From: Aurantimicrobium minutum
GTDB taxonomy: Bacteria; Actinomycetota; Actinomycetes; Actinomycetales; Microbacteriaceae
NCBI RefSeq assembly: GCF_029893825.1
Contig: NZ_JARXXV010000001.1
Span: 930,001 to 994,000 of the forward strand
Length of the DNA stretch: 64,000 bases
Direction: 5' to 3'
Positions 18,756-27,974 of the stretch are shown piece by piece. Each line of letters begins with the position of its first letter. Within the stretch, counting starts at the first letter, position 1. Under the pieces are notes generated by a model. It was not told the DNA's origin and did no database searches. It worked only from the letters and a program-made list of their open reading frames with translations. The position numbers and the translations under genes are program-made.

Positions 18756-19013
18756 TCAGTTCTTATCTGAGGATTCTGGGTTAATTCTCTTTTGACGGGA
18801 TGCACGGCGCTCATCACGCACTCGATGTAACCGTTTGACCAACATGGGGTCATAAGCCAAAGCTTGTTCAGAATCCATCAACTTGCTCAGTATTTGGTAA
18901 TACCTCGCAGGTGACAAACCGAAGGTTTGTCTGATGGCATCTTCTTTAGCGCCGGGATGCTGCCACCACTCTCGTTCGAAATCGAGAATGGAACGATCAC
19001 GGTCGTCTAACAC
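18756..19013 (-). CDS. DUF3263 protein
   Basis: 85 aa, small helical family restricted to actinobacteria: RSILDFEREWWQHPGAKEDAI, then FGLSPARYYQILSKLMD. The middle looks like a helix-turn-helix, so DNA binding is possible. The GTG start at 19013 begins only one nucleotide after the 3' end of tRNA-Thr, and no ribosome site can exist other than in the tRNA itself. RNase Z cutting would leave a nearly leaderless mRNA. The neighbours downstream are LytR_C and cspA. Confidence 0.88.
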   Translation of the reverse strand: MLDDRDRSILDFEREWWQHPGAKEDAIRQTFGLSPARYYQILSKLMDSEQALAYDPMLVKRLHRVRDERRASRQKRINPESSDKN

Positions 19014-19014
19014 G

Positions 19015-19087
19015 GGCCGACTATGGGACTCGAACCCACAACCCCCGCTTTACAAGAGCGGTGCGCTACCAATTGCGCCAAGTCGGC
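19015..19087 (-). tRNA. tRNA-Thr(TGT)
   Basis: Cloverleaf on the minus strand: acceptor GCCGACT/AGTCGGC, D arm GCGC, anticodon stem CCGCT/AGCGG with loop CTTGTAA (anticodon TGT) and T loop TTCGAGT. CCA is not encoded. The 3' end abuts the DUF3263 start codon. Only 35 nt separate its 5' end from the dsbA-like stop. Confidence 0.96.
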
Positions 19088-19091
19088 TTGT

Positions 19092-19110
19092 GTGAGGTCT
19101 AGGACCTCAC
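19092..19110. terminator. Short hairpin before tRNA-Thr
   Basis: A perfect 8-bp stem GTGAGGTC/GACCTCAC with a 3-nt loop, between the DsbA-like gene and the tRNA. There is no T-run. It may be a weak terminator or mark the boundary of a transcript later cut by RNase P. Confidence 0.45.
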
Positions 19111-19122
19111 TACCCGTTAATC

Positions 19123-20034
19123 CTAACCTGCGGCAGGAGTGGCGGGAGTCGTCGAGGCAGACTCGCCAGCGACCTGAGTGATGAATGCCAAGAATTCCTT
19201 GGGGTCAACAATCGAGCCGGTGTACACCTTGCCATTGACCAGGATGGTGGGGGTGCCCACACCCTTTGCACCAGAGTCCTTTGCGGCCTGAGCCATAGGA
19301 CCATTCAGTGCATAGTCAGTTGCCTTGGTTGCCCAAGGAATGAAGGTCTTGTCCTTGATGCACTTAGCAATCTTGTCCTGGTTCTTTGGCTTCTGCGCAT
19401 CGATCAGGGCGGTGATCTCGTCATCGTTCAAACCAGGGGTTCCTTCTTGAGGCTGGTTTGCATAGAAAGCCTGGTTGACCTTCCAGTAGGTGTCAGGAGA
19501 GTAATTGGCAACACATGCTGCAGCAGCGGCCGAACGCAGTGAGTACTTCGTTCCTGCAGAGTTGTTAGCAAGCATGCCAATGGGGTGAATCTCGAGGGTG
19601 GCAGCACCAGCTTCAACAAGGGTCTGCAGCTGTTCTGCGTTTGCCTTATCGAATGCCTGGCATGCAGGGCAGAGGTAGTCCTCATACACCTGGATGGCCA
19701 CGGTGGAGCTTCCCAGTAGAGGCTGGTTTGCTACCGGGTCAGCACCTGGTGCACCGGCATCGCTGAGAACAGCAGCCATGTCTGCGCCACTGAGGACGAT
19801 GCCATCGCTGGCCATGTTGGCGGGGCGAGGACCTTCCTTGGGTGCAGAAGTTGCAATGGTGGAAATAAAGATTGCTGCGATGGCGATTACTGCAACAGCA
19901 ACACCGCCTTGAATAAACAGCTTGCGACGCTTGTCGGACTTCTGCTGTTGAACGCGAAGTTCTTTCGCCTTCGCACGAGCAGCTTCACGCTGCTGGTTTC
20001 GAGTGGGTCGGTTGCCGTGGGCTCCGGTGCTCAT
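19123..20034 (-). CDS. DsbA-family membrane-anchored thiol oxidoreductase
   Basis: 303 aa. A basic cytoplasmic N-terminus of about 38 residues is followed by one membrane span (about 40-62). The extracytoplasmic thioredoxin-fold domain has the CPAC active site in EDYLCPACQAF (about 124) and the cis-Pro loop GVGTPTILVNG. It is probably a disulfide oxidase or isomerase for exported proteins, reoxidised by a membrane partner. A DsbB-type protein is encoded at 32742. The start MSTGAHGN (20034) is preferred over one five codons upstream because a basic tail directly before a span is usual. Confidence 0.93.
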   Translation of the reverse strand: MSTGAHGNRPTRNQQREAARAKAKELRVQQQKSDKRRKLFIQGGVAVAVIAIAAIFISTIATSAPKEGPRPANMASDGIVLSGADMAAVLSDAGAPGADPVANQPLLGSSTVAIQVYEDYLCPACQAFDKANAEQLQTLVEAGAATLEIHPIGMLANNSAGTKYSLRSAAAAACVANYSPDTYWKVNQAFYANQPQEGTPGLNDDEITALIDAQKPKNQDKIAKCIKDKTFIPWATKATDYALNGPMAQAAKDSGAKGVGTPTILVNGKVYTGSIVDPKEFLAFITQVAGESASTTPATPAAG

Positions 20035-20122
20035 GCTCGTTTTCTCCAAATGTGTGGGGGACGTAATAAGACGTTCGTCAAAACACGCAAAGACTAGAGT
20101 ACGTGTGAACGCTGGGAATTTG

Positions 20123-21115
20123 CTAAACGGCTCCTGAACGCAGGCGCGCTACTTCATAGAGTGCAACGCTGGCAGCAATACCTGCATTCAGGGACTCGGT
20201 GCTGGCCGAAATAGGAATCGAGACGATGGCGTCGCAGTTCTCGGTAACGAGCTTGGACAGCCCCTTGCCTTCATTTCCCACCACAATCAGCAGTGGACGA
20301 TCAGCCAACTCAAGACCTGGAAGCATGGTGTCTCCACCGCCATCAAGACCAATGACAAAGACTCCTTGATCCTTGAAGGACTTGATGGTTGCGGTGAGGT
20401 TAGAGGCCATTGCAACAGGAAGACGCGCTGCCGCACCGGCAGAAGTCTTCCAGGCAGCAGCGGTTACACCCACCGAACGACGCTGAGGCAAGATGATTCC
20501 GTTGCCACCAAAAGCTGCGGTGGAACGAATGATTGCACCCAGGTTTCGAGGGTCAGTGATGCCATCGAGGGCAACGAAGAGAGGAGTCTTGTTCTTCTCA
20601 AAGGTTGCTTCCAGAAGATCGTTGGGGTGTGCGTATTCGTAGGGGGGAACCTTGATGGCAACACCCTGGTGCACGGAGTCATAGCCGCCCATGCGGTCCA
20701 GCTCTGGCTTCATCACTTCGAGGATGGGAATGCCGCGCTGGGTGGCAATGGAAATCATTTCCTTAACGCGGTCATCCATCTCAATACGAGTGGCTATATA
20801 AAACGCAGTGGCCGGGATTCGTGCACGCAGTGCTTCCAGCACTGAGTTACGACCGGTGACTACCTCAGTGTCATCACTTGCCTTCGCACGCTTCTGCACA
20901 GGCTTGCGTGAATCAGTGGTGTTGCGGTTGAGCTTGCCCATGGCAGCAAGCTTCTCGCGACGAATCTTTGCCTTACCGGCTGGGTGCCATTCGCGATCCT
21001 CTGCCTTAGGGGTTGGCCCCTTACCTTCGAGTGCACGACGACCAAGGCCACCTGTTCCCTTAGATGGTCCCTTACCTGATTTGCGGACTGCTCCAGCCCG
21101 AGGCTTACCTGCCAT
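20123..21115 (-). CDS. rlmB: 23S rRNA (guanosine-2'-O-) methyltransferase
   Basis: 330-aa SpoU-family (SPOUT) enzyme that methylates a 23S rRNA guanosine (Gm2251 in E. coli). A basic, disordered N-terminus (about 1-85) precedes the substrate-binding domain with GRNSVLEALRA. The knotted SAM-binding domain has TDPRNLGAIIRSTAAFG, IVVGNEGKGL and SIPISASTESLNAGIAASVALYE. The ATG at 21115 lies inside cysS (11-nt overlap), so translation is coupled. A much longer frame upstream is a shadow within cysS. Confidence 0.95.
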   Translation of the reverse strand: MAGKPRAGAVRKSGKGPSKGTGGLGRRALEGKGPTPKAEDREWHPAGKAKIRREKLAAMGKLNRNTTDSRKPVQKRAKASDDTEVVTGRNSVLEALRARIPATAFYIATRIEMDDRVKEMISIATQRGIPILEVMKPELDRMGGYDSVHQGVAIKVPPYEYAHPNDLLEATFEKNKTPLFVALDGITDPRNLGAIIRSTAAFGGNGIILPQRRSVGVTAAAWKTSAGAAARLPVAMASNLTATIKSFKDQGVFVIGLDGGGDTMLPGLELADRPLLIVVGNEGKGLSKLVTENCDAIVSIPISASTESLNAGIAASVALYEVARLRSGAV

Positions 21116-22511
21116 TGAAACTCCAATGTGCCCCGTTGGGGGTGTCTTCGATCGTGATACCTGCAGCGGCAAGACGCTCGCGCAGTAAGTCAGCAGTGGC
21201 GAAGTCCTTGTTCGCGCGTGCGGTAGCACGTGCTTCAAGGAGTTCAGCCATGAGCAAATCCAGGGCAGCATCCCCCTGGGAAGAATTCGTTGCCCAGGAA
21301 GCATCGAGTGGGTTCACACCCAACACATCGAGCATGGCGACAACCTCTGCCGCCTGTGATGCAGCGGTAGCAACATCACCAGCATCCAGTGCACTATTTC
21401 CGGAGCGAACGAGGTCAAAGACCACGGCGAGCGCAGCAGGAATGTTGAGATCATCATTCATTGCTGAGCGGAACGCAGCAGGAACATCAGCAGAGACAAG
21501 CTCTCCTGCGTCACGGATAACACGTTCCAGGAATCCTTCGATGCGCTCGAATGAGGCTTTCGCTTCAGCAATGGCACGATCGTGGAGTTCAAGCGTGGAG
21601 CGATACTGCGCCGAGCCAAGGAGGTAGCGCAACACAACAGGCTTTGCTTTATCCAGCAGGTCGGCGGCAAAGACTGAGTTGCCCAACGACTTACTCATCT
21701 TCTGGCCGCCTACGGAAACCAGTCCGTTGTGGAGCCAGTACTGGGCGAAGCCATCGCCGGCAGCAGAAGACTGTGCCAATTCGTTTTCGTGGTGGGGGAA
21801 GCGCAGGTCGAGGCCACCACCGTGAATATCAAAGGAGGTACCCAGATACTTTGTCGACATGGCCGAGCATTCGATGTGCCAACCGGGACGACCTACACCC
21901 CACGGAGATTTCCAGGAGGCCGAGTCAGGGTCGCCGGCCTTGTGGCCCTTCCAGAGGGCGAAGTCTTGTGGTGCCTTCTTACCGCGAGGATCTGCATCTG
22001 TGGCAGCTTCCATCTCGGCAGGCTTTTGGTTGGTCAGTTCACCATATGCGGACCAAGATGCGGTGTCGAAGTAAACATCTCCGGAACCATCTGCTGCAGG
22101 GTATGCGTGACCTCGCTCAATCAAGCGCTCAATGATGGCAATCATCTCAGGGATGCTTGCGGTAGCACGAGGTTCATAGGTGGGGCGCTGAATGCCAAGC
22201 AGGTCATAGGCGGCTGTGAACTCTGCTTCCATGCGGTATGCCAAAGCCCACCACTGCTCGACACCGCCGGCCTTAGCGTTATCTAAAACCTTGTCATCGA
22301 TATCAGTGACGTTACGCACCAGTGTGACGTTGAAACCTTCATGGGTGAGCCATCGACGCAGCTGGTCATACACAAGTGCACTGCGCAGGTGACCCACGTG
22401 GGGGCTCGACTGCACGGTGGGTCCACACACGTACATTCCAACCTGGCCAGGGGTCAGGGGAATAAAGTCTCGAAGGGCTTGTTCCTTTGAGTCGAATAGA
22501 CGCATGCTCAC
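21105..22511 (-). CDS. cysS: Cysteinyl-tRNA synthetase
   Basis: 468-aa class I synthetase. The zinc-site Cys in MYVCGPTV (about 28), the HIGH-type motif PHVGHLRS, HIECSAM and GGGLDLRFPHHENE with further zinc ligands, and KMSKSLGN are all present. The C-terminal DALR-type region is complete. It charges tRNA-Cys in the cytosol. GTG 22511 and ATG 22505 are both possible starts; the ispDF stop is only 25 nt upstream, so the genes are cotranscribed. The cluster carD-ispDF-cysS-rlmB is typical of actinobacteria. Confidence 0.97.
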   Translation of the reverse strand: MSMRLFDSKEQALRDFIPLTPGQVGMYVCGPTVQSSPHVGHLRSALVYDQLRRWLTHEGFNVTLVRNVTDIDDKVLDNAKAGGVEQWWALAYRMEAEFTAAYDLLGIQRPTYEPRATASIPEMIAIIERLIERGHAYPAADGSGDVYFDTASWSAYGELTNQKPAEMEAATDADPRGKKAPQDFALWKGHKAGDPDSASWKSPWGVGRPGWHIECSAMSTKYLGTSFDIHGGGLDLRFPHHENELAQSSAAGDGFAQYWLHNGLVSVGGQKMSKSLGNSVFAADLLDKAKPVVLRYLLGSAQYRSTLELHDRAIAEAKASFERIEGFLERVIRDAGELVSADVPAAFRSAMNDDLNIPAALAVVFDLVRSGNSALDAGDVATAASQAAEVVAMLDVLGVNPLDASWATNSSQGDAALDLLMAELLEARATARANKDFATADLLRERLAAAGITIEDTPNGAHWSFNGR

Positions 22512-22536
22512 GTGTCCAGCCTACCTTCGAGCGCCG

Positions 22537-23712
22537 TTAGCGCTTGCGAACGAGTGCAGTTGCGATTGCCGCAACACCCTCGCCGCGGCCGGTGAAACCG
22601 AGGCCGTCGGTGGTCGTTGCGGACACGGAAACCGGTGCACCCACCCACTCGGTAAGTACTGCCTGTGCTTCCTCACGGCGTGCACTAAAGCGGGGCTTGT
22701 TTCCCACAATCTGGACCGAAACGTTGACAGGCTCGAAGCCTTCAGCAGCTAAGAGTTCGATGGTGCCGCGAACAAACACTTCCCCGGAGGCATTGGCATA
22801 GGCAGGATCTGCTGTGCCAAAACGTGATCCGATATCACCCAAGCCAGCTGCAGAGAGCAGCGCGTCGCAGATGGCGTGTGCGACCGCATCGCCATCGCTG
22901 TGACCAGAAAGTTCCTTTTCGCCAGGCCAGTGCAGACCAGCAAGCCACAAGTTTTCTACTTCGCCAAATGCATGCACATCAATACCAGTGCCCACGCGAT
23001 GAGCATCAGGGATACCACCTAATACCTGATGTGCCCTGTTCAAGTCCCAGGCAGTGGTGATCTTGAAGGCAACTTCGTCACCTGGAATAGTCGTCACTGC
23101 TCCCCCATGGGCAGCAAATAATGCTGCATCGTCGGTGTAGTCAGAAGATCCGGCTGCCGCATAGGCAGCGTCGAGTTCAGCGCGAGGGAAACCCTGGGGT
23201 GTCTGTGCCGCACGCAATTGTTCCCGGTCTGCAATGCCTAACACTCCGCCGGTGACATCCACCTGCTTGAGGGAGTCCACCACGGGTAGTGCAGGAACAA
23301 TTCCTGCTCCAGTTGCCTGAACGGCCATGTCTACATCTGCAAAAAGGGTGGTGGGCGTCAACGCGCGTGCCGCGTCATGTACCAAAACAGTGGAAACTGA
23401 GGGCTGCACTTCAGCAAGACCCCGAGCTACGGAATCATGGCGAGTAGCGCCACCGGTGACAACAGAGACAAGAGCGTCTAATCCTGGAGCAACTTTGTGC
23501 GCAATCGCGTGGGCATCTGCGAGGAAATCTGCCGGGGCCACAATGACAACCTGGACCGGGTAGGGAAGCAAAATGATGGAGCGTAGTGAACGCTCCAACA
23601 ATGACTGACCGGCGAGGTCAACAAAAGCCTTCGGAAGTTCTGCACCCAAACGGGTACCACTTCCAGCGGCAACGACTATGACAGCCGTGGAAACGTGCAG
23701 GTCACCAGACAT
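22537..23712 (-). CDS. ispDF: Bifunctional IspD/IspF
   Basis: 391-aa fusion for two steps of the MEP isoprenoid pathway. The IspD half (about 1-220) has [11 protein letters not shown], the CTP-binding loop, and [10 protein letters not shown]. The IspF half (about 230-391) has [30 protein letters not shown] with zinc ligands, and [18 protein letters not shown] four codons upstream (23724) is an alternative start. It is 27 nt downstream of carD. Confidence 0.96.
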   Translation of the reverse strand: MSGDLHVSTAVIVVAAGSGTRLGAELPKAFVDLAGQSLLERSLRSIILLPYPVQVVIVAPADFLADAHAIAHKVAPGLDALVSVVTGGATRHDSVARGLAEVQPSVSTVLVHDAARALTPTTLFADVDMAVQATGAGIVPALPVVDSLKQVDVTGGVLGIADREQLRAAQTPQGFPRAELDAAYAAAGSSDYTDDAALFAAHGGAVTTIPGDEVAFKITTAWDLNRAHQVLGGIPDAHRVGTGIDVHAFGEVENLWLAGLHWPGEKELSGHSDGDAVAHAICDALLSAAGLGDIGSRFGTADPAYANASGEVFVRGTIELLAAEGFEPVNVSVQIVGNKPRFSARREEAQAVLTEWVGAPVSVSATTTDGLGFTGRGEGVAAIATALVRKR

Positions 23713-23739
23713 GGAGGATTTCACCTGCCACTCGCGTGC

Positions 23740-24222
23740 TTAGGACGCGAGAACCTCATCAAGGAACTCAGAAGCTTTCTCTTCGTCGGTCTTCTTCGCC
23801 AGAGCTAGCTCAGAGATCAGAATCTGACGAGCCTTTGCCAGCATGCGCTTCTCACCAGCGGAGAGGCCGCGGTCCTGATCACGACGCCACAGGTCGCGAA
23901 CAACTTCAGAAACCTTGATGACGTCACCAGAAGCAAGCTTCTCCAGGTTTGCCTTGTAACGGCGAGACCAGTTGGTGGGCTCTTCCACGAAAGGAGCACG
24001 GAGAACTTCGAAGACCTGCTCGAGGCCTTCCTTACCAATTACATCGCGAACACCAACGAGGTCAACGTTCTCTACTGGAACCTTGACGGTGAGGTCGCCC
24101 TGAACAACGTGGAGGGTGAGGTACACCTTCTCAACGCCCTTAACAACGCGCTTTTGTACTTCCGTAATCTTCGCTGCGCCGTGGTGTGGGTATACGACTG
24201 TTTCGCCAACAATGAACTGCAT
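23740..24222 (-). CDS. carD: CarD-type RNA polymerase-binding regulator
   Basis: 160 aa. The N-terminal Tudor-like RNA polymerase interaction domain ([14 protein letters not shown]) binds the beta subunit. The C-terminal helical DNA-binding domain contains the region around [14 protein letters not shown] with the conserved Trp that props open the promoter bubble. In mycobacteria CarD stabilises open complexes at rRNA and many other promoters and is essential. GGGAG precedes the ATG. It is first of the carD-ispDF-cysS-rlmB run. Confidence 0.96.
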   Translation of the reverse strand: MQFIVGETVVYPHHGAAKITEVQKRVVKGVEKVYLTLHVVQGDLTVKVPVENVDLVGVRDVIGKEGLEQVFEVLRAPFVEEPTNWSRRYKANLEKLASGDVIKVSEVVRDLWRRDQDRGLSAGEKRMLAKARQILISELALAKKTDEEKASEFLDEVLAS

Positions 24223-24415
24223 AAGTCTGGAGCTCCCTATTTATCTAGACACAAGTTTACCACGGCTTACTGACACTGATTTCGGGGGCCACTTCCCACT
24301 GAGCGGTGCCCGTTCTTCGGCTCAAATACCGCCAATGCGATAGAGTCAAAGGGAAGAATTTTGCGAAAAAGTACCCAGCACTGGGCTTTCGCACCACACC
24401 CGGGAGGCTTTCGTC

Positions 24416-24910
24416 GTGAAGGTTCGTATTGTTGTTGCCGCTGCTCTTGCTGTTGGCGTTGCCCTAGGCACTGCTGGTTGCAACCTGATCCAGCCTCAGG
24501 CGACACGTCACGCATATGACGCAAGCGACGGTGTAGGCGTGAACCTTGATGGTCTTGACCTGCGCAACCTGATCGTGATCAGCGACAACGGTGAAACCGG
24601 AAACCTTCTACTTTCCGCAACCAACAGCTCTGGCGAGGACGTCAAGCTACACATCGGTTTCGTTTCCGGTGGCAGCGTTGTTGACGGACACGTTGAGGTA
24701 CCCAGCAACGACAAGGTCGCCACCTCATGGGGCGCAGGTTCTGAAGACCGCATCATCCTCGGTGGCATCAACACCATGCCTGGTGGCCTGCTCGAGATTG
24801 CCTTCGAAGCCAACGGCGTAACCAAGACTGCTCTGGTTCCTGTGCTCACCTCTGCACAGCCCGAATATGAAGGTCTCGCACCTAAGAAGATCACCAAGAT
24901 CTCGAAGTAA
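24416..24910 (+). CDS. Predicted lipoprotein, unknown function
   Basis: 164 aa. A signal peptide of about 21 residues ends in the lipobox GTAGC. The mature domain is a beta-rich fold with LRNLIVISDNGETGNLLLSA and DRIILGGI, and ends basic (LAPKKITKISK). Similar proteins are common next to carD in actinobacteria, sometimes misnamed DNA modification methylase. It resembles copper-chaperone PCuAC-like folds only loosely, and no metal ligands are obvious. The GTG start at 24416 follows a GGGAGG. Confidence 0.82.
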   Translation: MKVRIVVAAALAVGVALGTAGCNLIQPQATRHAYDASDGVGVNLDGLDLRNLIVISDNGETGNLLLSATNSSGEDVKLHIGFVSGGSVVDGHVEVPSNDKVATSWGAGSEDRIILGGINTMPGGLLEIAFEANGVTKTALVPVLTSAQPEYEGLAPKKITKISK

Positions 24911-24929
24911 CGATTTCTGCAAGACATAC

Positions 24930-24962
24930 AAGAATCCCCCGGCCAGTGGCCGGGGGATTCTT
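24930..24962. terminator. Bidirectional terminator, lipoprotein and gpmA
   Basis: A 15-bp perfect stem (AAGAATCCCCCGGCC and its complement) with a 3-nt loop, placed between two convergent genes. Confidence 0.92.
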
Positions 24963-24977
24963 CGTGAGAACCTGGAA

Positions 24978-25724
24978 CTACTTCTTGTTTCCCTGGGCAG
25001 CTACTGCGGCAGCACCGGCAGCGGCAGCTTCTGGGTCAAGGTATTCGGCAGGTGCAATCGGACGGAAGTTCTCGTCCAACTTGTACACCAGAGGAATACC
25101 GGTAGGAATGTTGAGCTCAGCGATGTCCTCATCGGAGATACCATCGAGGTGCTTCACCAGTGCACGCAGCGAGTTACCGTGAGCGGTCACCAAAACGGTC
25201 TTGCCTGCGGCCAGATCCTTGGTGATGTCTGACTCCCAGTAGGGAATCATGCGGTCAATGACATCTTTGAGGCACTCAGTTGCAGGAATAGCACCGTCAA
25301 TACCCGCATAACGTGGGTCGTTGATCTGTGAGTACTCATTGTCATCGGCAATGGGTGGCGGGGGAACATCGAAGGAACGACGCCAGGTCTGAAACTGCTC
25401 GGGACCGTATTCAGCCAAGGTCTGTGCCTTGTCCTTGCCCTGCAGAGCACCGTAGTGACGCTCGTTGAGGCGCCAGCTGCGCTTGACCGGAATCCAGAGA
25501 CGATCAGCGGTGTCCAGAGCCAGGTTGGCAGTTTGGATTGCACGGCTGAGCACCGAGGTGTAAAGAACGTCGGGAAGAACACCAGATTCTGCAAGAAGTT
25601 CACCGGCACGCTTGGCTTCGCCAACGCCCTGGTCGCTCAAACGAACGTCAACCCACCCTGTGAACAGGTTCTTCTGGTTCCAGTCGCTATTTCCGTGTCT
25701 CAGCAAAATCAATGTGTGCGTCAT
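24978..25724 (-). CDS. gpmA: 2,3-bisphosphoglycerate-dependent phosphoglycerate mutase
   Basis: 248 aa, glycolytic interconversion of 3- and 2-phosphoglycerate. The phosphohistidine motif [10 protein letters not shown] is at the N-terminus, followed by [27 protein letters not shown] and [15 protein letters not shown]. The tail is rich in Ala. TAAACT lies 7 nt before the ATG, so the mRNA may be leaderless. The divergent methyltransferase starts only 33 nt away, so the two promoters overlap. Confidence 0.97.
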   Translation of the reverse strand: MTHTLILLRHGNSDWNQKNLFTGWVDVRLSDQGVGEAKRAGELLAESGVLPDVLYTSVLSRAIQTANLALDTADRLWIPVKRSWRLNERHYGALQGKDKAQTLAEYGPEQFQTWRRSFDVPPPPIADDNEYSQINDPRYAGIDGAIPATECLKDVIDRMIPYWESDITKDLAAGKTVLVTAHGNSLRALVKHLDGISDEDIAELNIPTGIPLVYKLDENFRPIAPAEYLDPEAAAAGAAAVAAQGNKK

Positions 25725-25757
25725 AGTTCTCAGTTTATTGGGTGGTTAACTGGTCAG

Positions 25758-26570
25758 ATGCCCGTGGGAAACATCACGCGTGGGACGACCAACGCCAATC
25801 GCTTACGCCGCGTAGACAGGTGGATCCAAACCTGGCCTGCCCTGCGCACCACCAGCGACCCCTTAGTTATCGACTTAGGCTATGGCGCAAGTGCGGCCAC
25901 CCCGGTCGAGCTCGCCACCCGGCTTCGCAAGACCCGAGAAGATGTTGAGCTGCTGGGGTTAGAAATTGACCCTGAGCGCGTCACGATTGCAAAAACTGAA
26001 CTTTCCCGCTGGCTCGCAGAGAGTCTCATCACTGAAGAACAAGCTCAAGGAATATCTTTCGCCCGCGGTGGTTTTGAAGTTCCCACACCCCACAACCGTA
26101 AGCCTGTGATCATCCGCGCTTTCAACGTGCTGCGCCAATATGACGAGTCTGAGGTTGACCACGCCTGGGAGCTTATGGTTGCCCGACTACAGCCAGGCGG
26201 GGTTCTGGTTGAGGGCACCTGTGATGAGATTGGTCGCATCTCTAGCTGGATAACTATTACTCCTGACGGCCCACAAACGTTGAGTATTGCGCTCAAGCTC
26301 GACACCCTCGAGGTTCCCTCGATTGTTGCAGAGCGCTTGCCCAAGGCACTCATTCATCACAATGTTCCCGGCGAGCGCATTCACGAATTCCTGACTGCCC
26401 TCGATCGGCAGTGGCTCATCCACGCCCCCTTGGGAAGCTTTGGTGCCACTCAACGCTGGATTGCAACGGCTCAGGGCATGAAAAATGCGGGCTGGCCCAT
26501 CATCGGCAATAAGAGCCGCTGGCGTTTAGGTGAAATCACGGTCGCCTATGACGCCGTGCGTGCGAACTAG
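25758..26570 (+). CDS. SAM-dependent methyltransferase-like protein
   Basis: 270 aa. A Rossmann-like domain has VIDLGYGASAATPVELATRL (SAM motif I) and LGLEIDPERV (motif II acidic residue). The substrate is not evident. The start is set at ATG 25758, MPVGNITRGTTNANRLRRVD; the frame is open for 101 codons further upstream only because it shadows gpmA. The spacing to TTAACT is 6 nt. Its stop TAG shares CTAG with the stop of ygfZ. Confidence 0.85.
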   Translation: MPVGNITRGTTNANRLRRVDRWIQTWPALRTTSDPLVIDLGYGASAATPVELATRLRKTREDVELLGLEIDPERVTIAKTELSRWLAESLITEEQAQGISFARGGFEVPTPHNRKPVIIRAFNVLRQYDESEVDHAWELMVARLQPGGVLVEGTCDEIGRISSWITITPDGPQTLSIALKLDTLEVPSIVAERLPKALIHHNVPGERIHEFLTALDRQWLIHAPLGSFGATQRWIATAQGMKNAGWPIIGNKSRWRLGEITVAYDAVRAN

Positions 26571-27727
26571 CCTTCGCGCTTAACCGCACCTAAGCGAGGT
26601 AGCTTGGGCACGTTCGCTGTGCGCCCGGCATCTGGTGGAACAATGACCACCTGTGTTGCAGGAATACGGAGACCTTCAGAAAGAACAACAAGTTCAGCTT
26701 CAGGATCTGCATTGCGCTTGAGCAGAGCTAACGCAATGACTCCCTCTTCGAAGTGGCGTGCTGCAGAAGTAATGTGGCCCACCTCGGTGTCGCCTTGCAG
26801 GACAACTGCTCCTGCCTCAGGCACCACAACATCCACACCATCCAGACTCAAGAAAGCCAGGCGGCGAGGTGGGTGGCCGAGGTTGTGCACCTTGGCCACG
26901 GTTTCTTGACCTCGGTAGCAGCCCTTGTTGAGGTGAACAGCACTGCGCAGCCAATCAAATTCATGGGGCAAAGCATTGTCATCACCTTCGGTGGCAATGC
27001 GTGGCCGCCAGGCTGCAATGCGCAGTGCCTCAAGTGCATCCGTGCCTGCAACCGAGAGTTGCCCCGAGTTGACCAGCGCTACAAGTTCGTCGGCAGCACT
27101 TCGAGCAATCACTGCCTCGGCATAGTTCCACTGCTCACCAGGGTGGCGGTGCCCCAAGTCATGGGCGGAGTATTGCCAGCCACCTTCTGCCACGGCATTC
27201 CAGGGGTCAATCCACACAACAGGAACATCGTCTCGACCAATGACGAGTGGCGCAAGAAGTTCTGGAAGTGACCCAAAGAAACCAATTGTCGAAAGCTCTG
27301 CACTGCGATCAATAATCTCAACCTGCTTCATGAAGCGCATTTTGAGCAACCACTGAGTAAGTTCTGAAGCGCGTCCCTCATCCACTAACAACCAGGTGGT
27401 GGTGCCATCTTCGAACACGCGCATTGCATGCTGAACGTGACCGTGAGGATCCAGCAACAACGTCTCGGTGCTCTGTCCTGGCTTGAGCTGATCAAGGCGC
27501 TGGCTGAGGAGTGAGTCCAACCAGCTCAGTCTGTCTGGACCGGTGAGTTTGATCACTCCGTGGTGAGAAAGATCAACAAAGGCAGTGCCTGCCAGCAGAC
27601 TGCGCTGCTCAGTCAGGCTGTTGCCATATGCAGTGGCTACACCGAAAGGACCCGGAATAGCGCCAGGAAGGGTGGCCAGCGCAGTGCGTGGCATTTCGCC
27701 TACTGCCGACGAAGTGTCGTCATCCAT
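26567..27727 (-). CDS. ygfZ: YgfZ/GcvT-like folate-binding protein
   Basis: 386 aa, GcvT fold. The family signature KGCYRGQE with the redox-active Cys is at about 265. The N-terminus has LAGTAFVDLSHHGVIKLTGPDRLSWL. In E. coli YgfZ uses tetrahydrofolate to help maintain iron-sulfur enzymes such as MiaB. Nine nt separate it from the upstream small membrane gene, so they form an operon. Confidence 0.93.
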   Translation of the reverse strand: MDDDTSSAVGEMPRTALATLPGAIPGPFGVATAYGNSLTEQRSLLAGTAFVDLSHHGVIKLTGPDRLSWLDSLLSQRLDQLKPGQSTETLLLDPHGHVQHAMRVFEDGTTTWLLVDEGRASELTQWLLKMRFMKQVEIIDRSAELSTIGFFGSLPELLAPLVIGRDDVPVVWIDPWNAVAEGGWQYSAHDLGHRHPGEQWNYAEAVIARSAADELVALVNSGQLSVAGTDALEALRIAAWRPRIATEGDDNALPHEFDWLRSAVHLNKGCYRGQETVAKVHNLGHPPRRLAFLSLDGVDVVVPEAGAVVLQGDTEVGHITSAARHFEEGVIALALLKRNADPEAELVVLSEGLRIPATQVVIVPPDAGRTANVPKLPRLGAVKREG

Positions 27728-27736
27728 GAGATGCGC

Positions 27737-27847
27737 TTAGCGCTGTCCCTTGAACAGCTTGTACACAACGATGCCGGAGATCCATGCAATGGACAGACCG
27801 GCGACTGCCAACAGGCCAATGAAGAAGAGTTCGAGTGCAAGAAGCAT
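27737..27847 (-). CDS. Small single-span membrane protein before ygfZ
   Basis: 36 aa: an acidic start, one hydrophobic segment (about 5-28) and a basic end (YKLFKGQR). TATGAT lies exactly 6 nt before the ATG, pointing to a leaderless mRNA. I believe similar tiny genes sit before ygfZ in other Microbacteriaceae, but could not check. Function unknown. Confidence 0.72.
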   Translation of the reverse strand: MLLALELFFIGLLAVAGLSIAWISGIVVYKLFKGQR

Positions 27848-27974
27848 GAGTCCATCATATTCCGGGAGAGTACTGATAACGGTAACTGCGCATTCCACAC
27901 TGAGGAAGTACGAAACCTCACTGAAACACAAGCCATTTAGACTGTTATTACTCAACCAAGCGGAGGTGACCGTC

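Noticed and set aside
21116-21304. 63-codon N-terminal extension of rlmB
   Set aside because: It lies wholly within cysS in another frame; the ATG at 21115 gives the normal protein.
25455-25757. 101-codon upstream extension of the methyltransferase
   Set aside because: It runs antisense through gpmA; the start at 25758 lies after the gpmA start and fits the protein better.
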